NCBI GenBank assembly: GCA_030272155.1
Contig: CP126201.1
Location: 372,001-436,000, forward strand
Source of the DNA: Tetradesmus obliquus
Lineage: Eukaryota; Chlorophyta; Chlorophyceae; Sphaeropleales; Scenedesmaceae
Reading direction: 5' to 3'
DNA: 64,000 bases
Part shown: positions 1 through 10,647 of the stretch, piece by piece
Layout of the letters: every line of letters starts with the position of its first letter
Position numbering within the stretch: position 1 is the first letter of the stretch
Notes under the pieces: model-generated
What the model was told of the DNA's origin: nothing
Seen by the model: the letters and a program-made list of their open reading frames with translations, nothing else
Databases searched by the model: none
Translations under genes and position numbers: made by a program

Positions 1-82
1 GTAATCCATTTTTACTCTCTACTCCATCGATCATCAACTTCTCAGTCCGTTCAGGCTCTGACGCCCAACCCCCAACTGTAAA

Positions 83-1221
83 ATGGACATGAAGCGCGTT
101 CTCATCGTGGCCCTGGTGGGTTAGCGCCCTGGCAAATAAACACCGCTTCGATATGTTGCTTAGATCGCGCAGGGTGCTGCTGCTTCGTAGGCCCGCCTCG
201 CCTTTTCCGGTGGTGTAACCCGTCTGCTGTTCTGGTGTACCGCAGGTTGCCGCTCTGCTCGTGGGCCACTGCACGGCCATTCCAAGGTCCTTCTCTACCG
301 TCAACACGGCGGTGAGCATTACGAACGCAGCTGCAGCTGCCGTCGGCAGCGTGTTACTCAGCCTGGGGGTGCCCCTTGGGGCCCTGCACCTGCCTCTTCA
401 GGAGTCGTGACAGCACACAGCAGCAGCTGGCAGTTGGCAGTTGTTCCCTGCTGTACAGTCGTCTGCAAAGCAGCATGCAGGGATAGGTAGTTGCCTCATG
501 CTGTAAGCATAGTAAGAGGCGCAGCTAGTTGTCCTCTTCTTCAGCTGCTAGTTGTACTTGTAGTTGAACTGCCATGCTGTTGCAGGGCTGCACATCTTGG
601 CTAGAGCTGTATTCCATCGCAGGAACTGCGAGCATGCCTGGCAGCAGCCGCACTCCCTGCAAGCACAAACCCACCTTGCAATCCCACTCTGCCTCTTGAC
701 TGCCCCTGCATGTCTATTGTTGTGTGCTGCAGGCCAAGCCTGGCAAGCCAGACAACCCAAAGGTGGGCAGCAGCACAGCGTGAAGCGTGTAGCATGATGC
801 AGCTGTGGCAAGCCTTGCTGCAGGCATCAGTGGTTCACGCACGCACGCACGCTTCCAACAGCCCCGCTTTTAGCTTCTTGGCTGGTCATGCATGCAATCG
901 AACTTGGTCCAGGCAGAAGGGCTGCAGGCGCGAGTCATTGTTTGCTGCATGCACCATAGCATAAGAGCCCATTGTTCACTCTACACTGCACCTGGCTGTT
1001 GAGATCATGCTCACCCTGCTGCTGCTTCTGCTGCTGCTGCTGCGTTCCTGCAGGGTAACACCCCATCTGACCACTTCAAGCGTCTCGAGACCTTCACCAA
1101 GAGTGCCGCCACCCGCAACCTGCTCAGCAGCCTGCAGGCAGTGCTTGCTCCCGGCCAAATCAACACGCCCATCGCCGATGTCAACACCAACAACAGGAAG
1201 ATGCTACAGTTCCAGGCGTGA
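83..1221 (+). CDS. Small secreted protein, function unknown
   Basis: Three exons fit: 83-115, 246-311 and 1054-1221, all joined in phase 0 with donors GTGGGT and GTGAGC and acceptors CGCAG and TGCAG. The product is about 88 residues. It starts MDMKRVLIVALVAALLVG followed by HCTA, a clear signal peptide, so the protein should enter the ER and be secreted. The mature part is about 65 residues, hydrophilic, ends KMLQFQA and has no recognisable domain. Codon choice in the last exon is strongly C/G-ending (AAC, ACC, CTC, AAG), which suggests good expression. The second intron is about 740 bp, so a further small exon inside it cannot be excluded. The signal peptide is directly visible; no function is proposed. 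Confidence 0.7.
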
Positions 1222-4200
1222 AGCCAGCTATCTTCATGAAGGGTCTTGTCTTGTAGATGCCATGCCAGATGTACATCCTAATCACTTCTGGTTGTTACGG
1301 TGGTTGAGTGAGAGCAGGTTGCTGGCACTATGTGATCCTGCAAGCGGTTGCTCAGCTGTGTTCAATCAAAGTTTTTTCACACTCGCTGTCCTGCAAGAGG
1401 AAGGTGCTGTGTGATTGCCTGGTTTGAGGTTTATTCGAGTGACTGAGCTGTGGGGCAGGCAGCAGCAGTGCACTGCGCATGTGTGCGCTGCTGCTGCTGC
1501 TGCTGCTGCCATCTTGCACTGTACCTCCTGCATGCATCAGGGGCGGCCGTATGTTAGCCTGCTGGTACAAAGTGTGTGTTTGGATCCATGCTGTTGGGGT
1601 GGATATCCCACGGTTGCATGTAGGTGTGTGTAGGATGCTGGAGCGATTGCCAGTGTACCAATGGTCAGGCAGTTTGTTGTATGGGGAGAGGCGTATGGCT
1701 CGCTCCTCAACAGGTATAAAAAAAGCATACTGCGCTCATTAGGGCTTGTTGTCGCCAGGATCTCGGCAGATAGTGAAGAGTACTCGGTTGTTTGCAGCAA
1801 GGCAGGGCCCTGCCTTGCTCTCTACTTTGTTCCTAGTTCAGACCATGCAGCAACTGCTCAGGCAGCTGGGTGTGTTGCACATCATGAGCTAGGCAGTTTG
1901 GCGTTGAGGCAGCGCACAGCCGCCCACGCCACACAGTACACAGTACAGGGAGTTATGTTACTTAGGGGCAGTAATTTCTGGTGTCGCTTTTCCGTGATGC
2001 AAGGTGGTAGTTGCACATGAATTGTTTGTATGCTGGACGCGCTGCTTGTGCGCAGTTTACAGCCAGTGGTATCACATCACAAATATGATTCACACATTGC
2101 AAGCCAGCTGCGGTGCTGTCAGCAGTGACAGCCCGCTGTTTGGTGCCAGCTTATGTTTTTTGGAATTGATCACATACATGTATGGCCAGAGCCTTGTCGC
2201 TCAATGCATCCTACTGCCATAAATTCATGCACGCGTAAGTGCATGATGTTGGTTGGTTGCTGTGGTGTTCAGATGGACGAAGAGGGCCGCTGTTTCTTCG
2301 TGCCTGGGGGGCTACATGCTTCTTGATGAAAGGCCTTGCGGTGCCATGGCATGGCATGTGTGAGGGTAGTATATATGAGGGAGAGAGTTGTCACATGTGG
2401 GTCGGTTGGCGACCACGGTTGTGGATGCTGCATGCTGAAGCTGTTGCAGCAGTTTTGATGTTAAGAGGGCCATCCTGTCGCCTGCAACGCTGACACAGGA
2501 GAGGTGGTGGTTTGGATTGGGCTGGCTCAAAAGTGTTGCCTGAAATGCCCTTCGGAGTACTCTCTTCTGGTGTGAGCAGTGCTGCATGGAAAGCAGTGCT
2601 CTGTCATTCGCGTGCTGCTACTCAGTTCGGGTCCCATAATGTTGCGTTGCCCTGGGTGTGGTTCCAGGTTACTATTGGGGTGCAGACTGGCTGGCATTGC
2701 ACTGGCAGGTCAGCTACATTTCAGTGAGGCACTTGCCAAGCACTGCTGTACAGCCAGGTGTCTGCATCTGCTGAAGCAGCAGCGCACAACCTTGCACATT
2801 AACTGAGTGCAGAACGCGCCGGGGTTGGTTTGAGAGTGGCATTGCTGCTGCTGGCCTGCTCAGCAGCAGATACACAGCATGCTCACAACGTAACCAATGA
2901 GAGGGCGAGAGAAGTGCATGCAGAGAGGTTGCCTGTGCAACCAGCCTGCTGGCCCAGTCCTTGGTGTGCATCTGATGCGCATCAGCGTAGTCATTGTCTG
3001 CATGTCTGATTCTGGCAGTTTTGGCCAATCGTCTGCATAGCCGGGCATGCTGTTGGGGCACATCACGTGCCGCACGTGCCCGGCGGGGCGAGTGTTGTAG
3101 AGTCGTGCTTCAACTGCAGGTTGTTACAGCATATGGAAAGTACTCGAGGAGATTCGTCTAATATCACTGAGTTGCCAGTGCTAGGTTGGGACTGCTGCAG
3201 CACAAGCAGCAGCCCTCCTGTTGCGCTGCTGCACATAAAAATCACAAAATTTTGGCATTGTTGTGGTGTTGAACACAGTTCACTCTGACCAGTTGAGCAT
3301 CTCGCTCCTGGCAGTCCCTGAGATGTGGCTGCAACACTTTGTGATATGTTGTTTCATTTGCTGCCGAGACGTGCCCGGCCTGGTAACCGTATCTCGACTC
3401 CCTCAATGTGTTGCAATGGAGATGGCGTGCTAACTGCCAGGATGTGCCTCCAGCTTGGGCTGCAATGAAGGGCACGTCACTGTTTGCTGCAACTGCCCTG
3501 CGTTCCGTGCAGCATTGTGGCAGGTTGCACAGGTGAACTAGTTATGTATTGTGCACACTTTGGAACAGCCTAAACCAATGTCAGCATCAACGCACTACAT
3601 GTCTAAATATCAGCCACAGCAAGTGCCGCCACATCATCCTTACAAGCCATAGGAACATCCCCAACTGCCCGCACTGCGTGGCACACTGTAGCAGAAGAAA
3701 CAGTGCGCCATAATGCCGGCAAGCTGTTTATTATATGGGTATGAACAGTTCAGCCGCCCCTTCATCATCAGTCCAGCAGCTGCACCGAGATGGTGGCCGG
3801 CCCATCGTCACTGCCAGGTTCATCAACACAGCAGCAGCATGGGAGTGTTCAAACAGGCTGCACAGATCTGCACGGGTCTCGTGCAGCGTGCCTTGAATGA
3901 ACATGGTGCCTGTGAGATTCAAAACGGCAGCCATCACACAACAAAGCTCGTGCATTGTACCGTACAATTGTTGCCAACGGCTGGCAGCGACCCAGGCTGA
4001 CCACGGAAACCATCCCCAATTGCCCGCACCGCACTGTAGCAAATAAACGTTTTCTGTCCAACAGGATATGCCATAGGTTTCCCACTGTCGTTTTTGATCC
4101 CCACTTGATTGCACTCCCACTCTCAGCACTCATTTCAGCGCTCTTCGAGCACCGCCACCAAGTGCTGCACCCTTCATGAGAAGCATGATCTGATATTGCT

Positions 4201-4536
4201 TGCTGGAGCTTCTTGCTGAAATATACTGTGAGAGATGATTAGCACCATACCCCACTGCCAATGATGCAATACTTGACAATCTGTACACGTTAACTGTTTG
4301 CTGCCATTGCCAAACACATCCACTAATGCACCCAAAAGAGCTCAGCCCATTGCTCACTTGTCAACAGCCTCATAGCTCTCACTGCTAACAGCTCACAATA
4401 AAGCACGTACATGGGTATCCCCATCGTCACACACATCCCCTTCCTTAACACACCAGGCGTAGCTCATTCATGCATTCAGCGGGTGTTAAAGGTTTACACA
4501 CCACGCGTAGCTCATTCATTCAGCTCGTATGTCAGC
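1222..4536. other. Intergenic stretch, no supportable gene
   Basis: Only short open frames without splice support or domain signal are seen on either strand. Two imperfect 25-30 bp direct repeats near 4455-4485 and 4498-4528 share 'cgtagctcattcat' and lie just past the 3' end of the SGNH hydrolase gene. A minus-strand TGTAA at 4498-4494 is about 40 nt beyond that gene's stop codon and is a plausible poly(A) signal. Two similar blocks around 3655-3705 and 4010-4045 share 'caattgcccgcac' and a following 'actgtagca'. Confidence 0.5.
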
Positions 4537-7500
4537 TTAGTCCATTGCTGATTCGTCAACTGCCGTGTAACTCTCAGCAGCTGCCATATCAGCATCAGCT
4601 GGCACCTCAATGCCGCCAACAGCCTGTGACAGCTCCTGTGCTGCTGCCTTGGGCCCAACGCTGGAGCGCCAGCTGTCTTCGTGCTTGCTGAAGAAGGAGT
4701 TGTCACGGTCGATGGCCAGATAGTCAATTCCTGTGAGCTTGTTGGAACTTGTGAGGGGGATGACTGCGACGCCGTTCACCTGGAGCAGAAACATGAAGCA
4801 CAGAACATTGGTTCAGCAGAGCAGCATAAGGAGGGAGCAGCGCAGCGCAGCCATTTGTAAGGGAAACTGGCTGCAGCAGCTTGTGCTTGATCATCACACA
4901 TCATGGGCAGGATGCAGCAGGCTCACCCAGGCTGTAGCTACCTGCATGGTATAACCATCTTGCTTGTTCAGGCCTGGGTGGCGGGCTGTTGCTGTGCAGT
5001 GTCAAGCAACCACGATCACTCTATGGCACTTGACAGGAGTCCAATGCGCTGCCAATCAACCTCACCTTTGTGTGTCAATCTCACCCTCCTCGACCTTTGT
5101 GTGTCGATCTCATGTATCAGATTCAACAATTTGGTGTCAAAGTTACAGCCCACTGCCCCTCAATTGATCAACCTCAGCTCACCTTGAAGTAGTTGTTGCC
5201 ATCGGGCCCCTTATCCATGATTGTCAGCCGCACCGTGCACTGCACGCTGCGCGTCACCTGCACATAGCACATAGCACATAGCACACAGCACATAGCACAT
5301 AGCACATAGCACATAGCACATAGCCCACAGCACATAGCACATAGCACATAGCACATAGCACATAGCACATAGCACATAGCACACGGCAGTGAATGCGGCA
5401 TGAAGCGTGGTGAGCAGCCGTCGCCCATCTGTAGTAGCAAGTGATCAAAAGAATACAATCAACGCTGCTGCTAGCCGAAACCGGTGCTGCGGCGTGTGCC
5501 AGGACAGCAGCGGTGATGCTGGCGCCATGCAGCCAGCAGTACAGCAGGCAGGCACTGCTTGATTTGCTGCAGTGCAGCGGTTTCGCAACTGCCCCATTTC
5601 CAGGGTGCTGTTCTCTGTGACACTGTCCCACGCTTGCTAAATGAGCTGAAGCTCTGGCGCTGCTGCCAACGGCATGCACTCCATGTCAGTGCTGCACCGC
5701 TGACACATCTATTGCTGCGCAGCATGCCATGCCATGGCGCAAGTGGCTGCCTGGTAGTCGCCTGGCGCCTGCAGCAGCAGCACCTTCCTTACTATCCAAC
5801 TCACCTCCGCGGTGCCGAAGGCGGTCTCTGAAGAATAGTACTGACCCCCGCCAAGCTCAAAGGCACTGCACCGGCAGCCCCGCACACACTGCACCCAGGC
5901 AGCAGGCGGCAGGTAGCTGTTACCCACCCTGAAGCCCTTAGCAGCATTGCGGTCAAAAAACAGCATCAGCTGCCGGCGCGTCATGTAGCTGCTGGCCTTG
6001 GGAATGTTCTCCGTGTTCAATGTAAACTCCAAGGTTTTGCCGACGCCGAATGTTGAGTAGCCAAACTTGTCGCAGTTCACCCTGCGGCCGAAGCGCTGCC
6101 GTTTTGCCGAGCACTCCTTGGCCACAACTGAGCTGTCCCGCCACTCCCACCCGCCGGCCTTCACGCTCGCCGGCGTCGCCAGATCCTTGAAATCGATTCC
6201 CTCCGCACAAAACGTGCCGGCAGGGGCCCCGTTGATATCTTGCTGCTCGAAGGCCTTCGGACTGACTGGCCGGGCCGGAAGCGGGGTCGGGCCGGAGACC
6301 CGCCCGCCTGCTGCAAGTGCGGTAAGCTCTGATGAAAGTGCTCGGCGGATGCCGAAAGCCAGGATGCCCTGCCCCAATATGAAGTGTCCTTTTGCATTGG
6401 GGTGCTGGTCGTCCGCCATGATCTGGGCCTTGGTGAAACCCTGGCATGTGACCAGCAGAAGCAGAGCAGCAGCAGCAGCAGCTGTCGGTGACATGGTATT
6501 TGCTTCTAGCACAGGCAGCAGATCCAGCACGAACAAATGTACCCAGTGCTGCATTTAGCCATCACGACTCTCACCTGTGCATCTATACGGCTGCTGCTGC
6601 TGCTTACCAGGCAACTTGCATGCATGCACACACACCAAATTAGACGTCACGTCACGTCACGTCACGCCACGCCACGTCACGTCACGTCACGCCACGCCAC
6701 GTCACGTCACGCCACGCCACGTCACGTCACGTCACGCCACGTCACGTCACGTCACGTCACGTCACGTCACGTCACGTCATGTCACGTCACGTCATGTCAC
6801 GTCACGTCACGTCACGTCTAGTACAGTACTAGATGTGTGCACAATTGAATCTACACACGCACCAGCTCCGCCTGCATGGCAGTCTGGTTGTACATGTAGT
6901 CGTAGAACACGTCCCGCACTGACACCATGGGCAGCCTGTAGCGGCGAGCAAGAGCGGCATGCATGTCGCCACCTGCAGCACACGGCAGCACGCCAAAAAA
7001 ACTCAATGGTTATCAGCCGGTTGTAAGGGGGCGTGCCAGTGAGTTGTGCGCCAAGTTGTACAGCCGCCGCCACAATGCTGTTGGTGAAAGGAGCTGGGAT
7101 GCAGGGACTCGCAACTGTGTATGGTGTGCAGCAGGCTGTCGTAGAGCAGCGGGGAGCGAGAAAAACGCATCAGGTGGGATGCTGTTTTGCACCTGCAGAT
7201 GCATGTGTCGCCTTAGTTGCTATTGACTGCTTTTTCTCGGCAAAACACACACAGAATGGCGGCTGGCCATTCGTGCTCGTGCAGCGTCGGCATATTATGA
7301 GGACCGGCTGCAGTTGCACTAGATGCTTTGTGCAGCGATTCCAATCAACAATCTCCTCTGAACAAAAAAGGACAATGGCTGGAGGATGACTGGCTGCTGT
7401 GAAGGCTAAGGAAGAACATGCGCCCTGCTATGCTGACGCATCACTATACCTGTCTGGTAGTAGGGTAGCGGCAGTGTAGGATTTGTTGGAGTACCGGTGC

Positions 7501-9065
7501 CCATTTGGAAGAAGTAGAAGTTCTCCAGCAGCATCAGCGCAGCACCAGGCGCGCGGCTGATCAGCCGCCGCAGGAACAGCTCGTACTGGCCGATCTGTTA
7601 CGACAGCGTTATAACATGCCCGCGGCGGCAGTGCCAACAGCAGCAAGAGTGTGACCAGCAGAAAGGCTCCGTGTTCACAGCAATCCTGGCTGTGGGCAGG
7701 GCACATACAGCAAACCCCGTTGAAACTAGCTGTGCTGCCACAACCAGTGCTGGCATGCAGTGGCTGCAGGAACGTTTGCTGCTGCTGCTGCTGCTGTTGC
7801 CGCAAGCAGGCTGCTGCTGCTGCTTATGGGGCTGCAGTGCGCACCAGTTCGTTGGCGACGCCGGTGCACTGCAGGAAGCCGCAGCCGCCCAGCGAGTAGT
7901 CAATGAGCACCAGGTCGGCATCAACGGGCGCCAGCTGGTACCTACGCAGCAGCAGCAGCAGCAGCAGCAGCAGCACAAAAAAGGATGTGCGTGACGCACA
8001 ACCCACTGCCATCACTGCAAGCACGGCAGCCGCTGACAACACCAGGTGCAGGTTCGCTGGCAGGCATCAGCATGCCACACATGCGCTGCTTTGCCAGCAT
8101 GTGGCATTCAGACAGCGCTCCATTACTTACGCAGCTGCATCAACAGCAAGCAGCTGCATCCATACCCCCTGCAGCACACTGAGAGTGAGAACACCGTTCG
8201 ATGACGGTGCCATTTACCGCTTGCTGACGGTGCCTGCTTACCAGCACGTTGCAGCTGGTGTGACGTCAGTTGCATCTCGCGCAAGGTTGATGAGCTCAAA
8301 ATTGACTGCCGGGAATGCGCGCTGCATCCAGCGCTGAACCTCGTGAGCCCATGTCTCAGGGAACTCAGTGTGCAGGCCTTGCGTGACTGAGCCGCCAAAG
8401 GTCACGATCTTGATTGTGGTGCCTGCAGCAGATCGAGTACAAACGCCAGCACAAGATTATAACGGTTAAATGCAGTGTGCTGCAAGCAAGCCATGGGTGA
8501 CTGAGCCGCCAAAGGTTGCAATTTTGGTTGTGGTGCCTGCAGCAAATGCAGTCGCGCAGCACGCAGCAGCAGGGCAAGGATGGGAAGCGGCACACTCAGG
8601 TGTTACATGACAGTGGCCGGTCAGGTGCTACGCTGGAAGCTGCATTGCAGCTGGTTCAAAAGCAGTTTTTGCAGCTGCACATGCCAGCTTCTTCAACGCC
8701 GCCGCTGCCGCAGCTGCTTCTGCTGCTAGCTCCGAGTTTGCTGCTGCCACTGCTGCCACAGTGTTGCCAGTTTTAAGTCACCTCCACTGCAAGATCGCCG
8801 TGATATGCTGCAGCCCACAGTGTTGCACACCAAAATATCACACACCTGGTGTGGCCAGCTTGTTTGCAAGCGTGCCCCAGTTGCGTGGGCCCTCCACAGC
8901 AATGTACCCCTGCGCCATGGCGTCCTCCCTTGCTGCAAGTGGAGCACGCATCAAGCTGTTCATTGCCTGCACTGCTGCTGTCGCAACGTCCTGTGCTGCT
9001 GTGCTGTGCTGCTGCTGCTGCAGCAGCACCAGAGCCAAGCACACTGCCCATGCGGCCTTCACCAT
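4537..9065 (-). CDS. Secreted SGNH/GDSL-type hydrolase (putative esterase)
   Basis: Eight exons on the minus strand, in transcription order: 9065-8846, 8422-8242, 7941-7845, 7594-7450, 6972-6863, 6440-5805, 5257-5183, 4779-4537. All junctions agree in phase and give 568 residues. The ATG at 9065 opens a signal peptide (MVKAAWAVCLALVLLQ). Block I is TFGGSVTQG with nucleophile Ser85. ADLVLIDYSLGGC gives the usual second strand. LPMVSVRDVFY and MADDQHPNAKGH (Asp261, His264) complete the SGNH triad region. The C-terminal ~300 residues contain several cysteines and are not assigned. The family hydrolyses ester bonds, often acetyl or acyl groups on wall polysaccharides; the substrate here is unknown. 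Introns 5 and 6 contain pentamer and heptamer arrays, and intron 1 has an echo of the exon 2 start. A TGTAA lies about 40 nt past the stop. Confidence 0.88.
5258..5394. repeat. Heptanucleotide array AGCACAT in an intron
   Basis: About eighteen consecutive AGCACAT-type units, a few altered to AGCACAC or AGCCCAC, lie directly upstream, in the sense of the minus-strand SGNH hydrolase gene, of the acceptor of its seventh exon (5257-5183). The acceptor CAG abuts the array. It is a simple tandem repeat within an intron, not coding. Confidence 0.9.
6645..6826. repeat. Pentanucleotide array CACGT/CACGC in an intron
   Basis: About 36 consecutive 5-bp units, mostly CACGT with scattered CACGC and CATGT variants, lie in intron 5 of the SGNH hydrolase gene (between 6863 and 6440). 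Runs of CACGC alternate with runs of CACGT, suggesting a higher-order expansion in blocks. The unit contains ACGT and CACGTC core elements on both strands, but nothing shows regulatory use. Confidence 0.9.
8494..8542 (-). repeat. Exon echo: copy of SGNH hydrolase exon 2 start
   Basis: The block repeats the first ~40 bp of exon 2 (8422-8382) together with its acceptor, sharing 'tgactgagccgccaaaggt' and then 'ttgtggtgcctgcagca'. It lies in the intron just upstream of the true exon. The intron junction is retained, so it is a potential alternative 3' splice site. Confidence 0.85.
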
Positions 9066-10489
9066 TCTCCTGCTGTATTTACAGGCAGAGAAAAGTTAAA
9101 ACATTATAAGACGGTGTGTAGGTGTTTATCAGCGTCTGCAGCTGCTGATTACTTTCGTATTGCAGCCGTATTGCAGTTCGGGCTGCAGCCTCACATGCTG
9201 AGCCAGCAGGTCAGGCCATCTATAGTGGAAACCGATGAAGATAATCACGTACTGAAAGCACAGTCGTCTTACTTGTATGCTCTGTGGCTGCTTTCCTGCT
9301 CACAACGTACACACCGTACGTGGGCGCGGCTGCTGTTGGGGGGCGCCTCTTCCCCTTGCTTCGCAAAGTATTACTCGAATTGTTCAAATGTATAACTAAA
9401 ATGTGTCGCCGAACGCTCATGCAACGATGTCGCTGCTCAATTCGCGCAGCTCAGCGGCTGTGCATTTCTTGCCAGCTTGCCTGACGGTGATGAGTTAGGA
9501 GCTGTTTGCTGCCCGGATTGATTCTCGACCAACCCCATCACAGCGCGGAAAGGCGCCACAACCGTCGTGACGGTCACATGATTGACGTGGTAACCATGTG
9601 TCGCATGTCCTACTGCTTCAAGCGGTCTGCTCCCCTCAGCAGCCTGTGGTGTTGCATGTATTCAATTGGTACAACGTGCAAGCAGGTCAATCATTGCAGG
9701 TCAATCACTGCATGCAACATAATGCGTACTCACATAGCGAGAAGGGGCCCCCCAGGACCAGCATGGCTACTTCAACTTCAATGTTGTGGTGCTGCTGCTC
9801 CTCCTACTTGTTCTAGTATTACCTGCATTCAAAACAAAACCTGGTCAGTGCCGCCCTCAGTAGCCACGATGGCCTGGGGGGCAACGGCACTGACGGCCGT
9901 CTGCTCCTTTGTAGTCAGACGTAGTCCTGCATGACTGCCAAAGCCCGCATTGCCATTGTGGAGGGATGCCAACCCCAAGGCATGGAGTCGTGCTCGAATT
10001 CACTTGTACTGTGCCTACTGTTGGTGCAATGACTGCAGTCCCTGCCTGGAACTGTTGAGCGCATGGAGCCACCACAGTTGATCATGAGGATAGGGCATTA
10101 CCACCTAATGCAGGCTTGCGACCCCCTACACATCAACATCCGACTGTGGCAATGCGGCGCATGTTCAACACGGCACTGCTGCACCACAGATAGCCAACCA
10201 ATGCTTGAAGTATAACACACTAGGTGCCATCCCAGATCCCAGGTATGCGAGTAGCTGCTGAACTACTGCAACGCTGCATCCTAACAACTTGTGAATGGTT
10301 CACACACACAGCTTGCCTTTGCTGCAGGCCAGCCCCACAACTGCTCCTGCTTACATGTTGTCACTTGCAACCTCACCCTTTACAACAAAAACTGACACAG
10401 CAGCAGCTGCTGCTGCCAACTGCTGTGCATATGGTGTGCTGCTGCAGTGGGCGCACACACCCTTGCCAACAACACGCTGCTGAACAAAT

Positions 10490-10565
<76 letters not shown>

Positions 10566-10647
10566 TAGCGTGGTGCTGGCTCACACAAGTCCACAGGACT
10601 GCAGCTCCAAACCCACTGCTGCCGGCGCCGCAGCAATGCTGCAGGGC
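9066..10647. other. Intergenic; upstream of SGNH hydrolase, downstream of STT3
   Basis: No supportable gene. A pure GCA run occupies 10491-10561 (about 23 units). A 22-24 bp string around 9711-9735 containing 'atgcaacataatgcg' recurs near 23943-23967, marking a dispersed repeat. The promoter of the minus-strand SGNH hydrolase should lie just above 9065, but no TATA box stands out. Confidence 0.45.
10491..10561. repeat. GCA trinucleotide run, about 23 units
   Basis: Uninterrupted GCA/CAG units. Read on the minus strand this is CTG, the polarity that elsewhere in the window marks introns just before an acceptor. No exon could be placed next to it. Confidence 0.95.
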
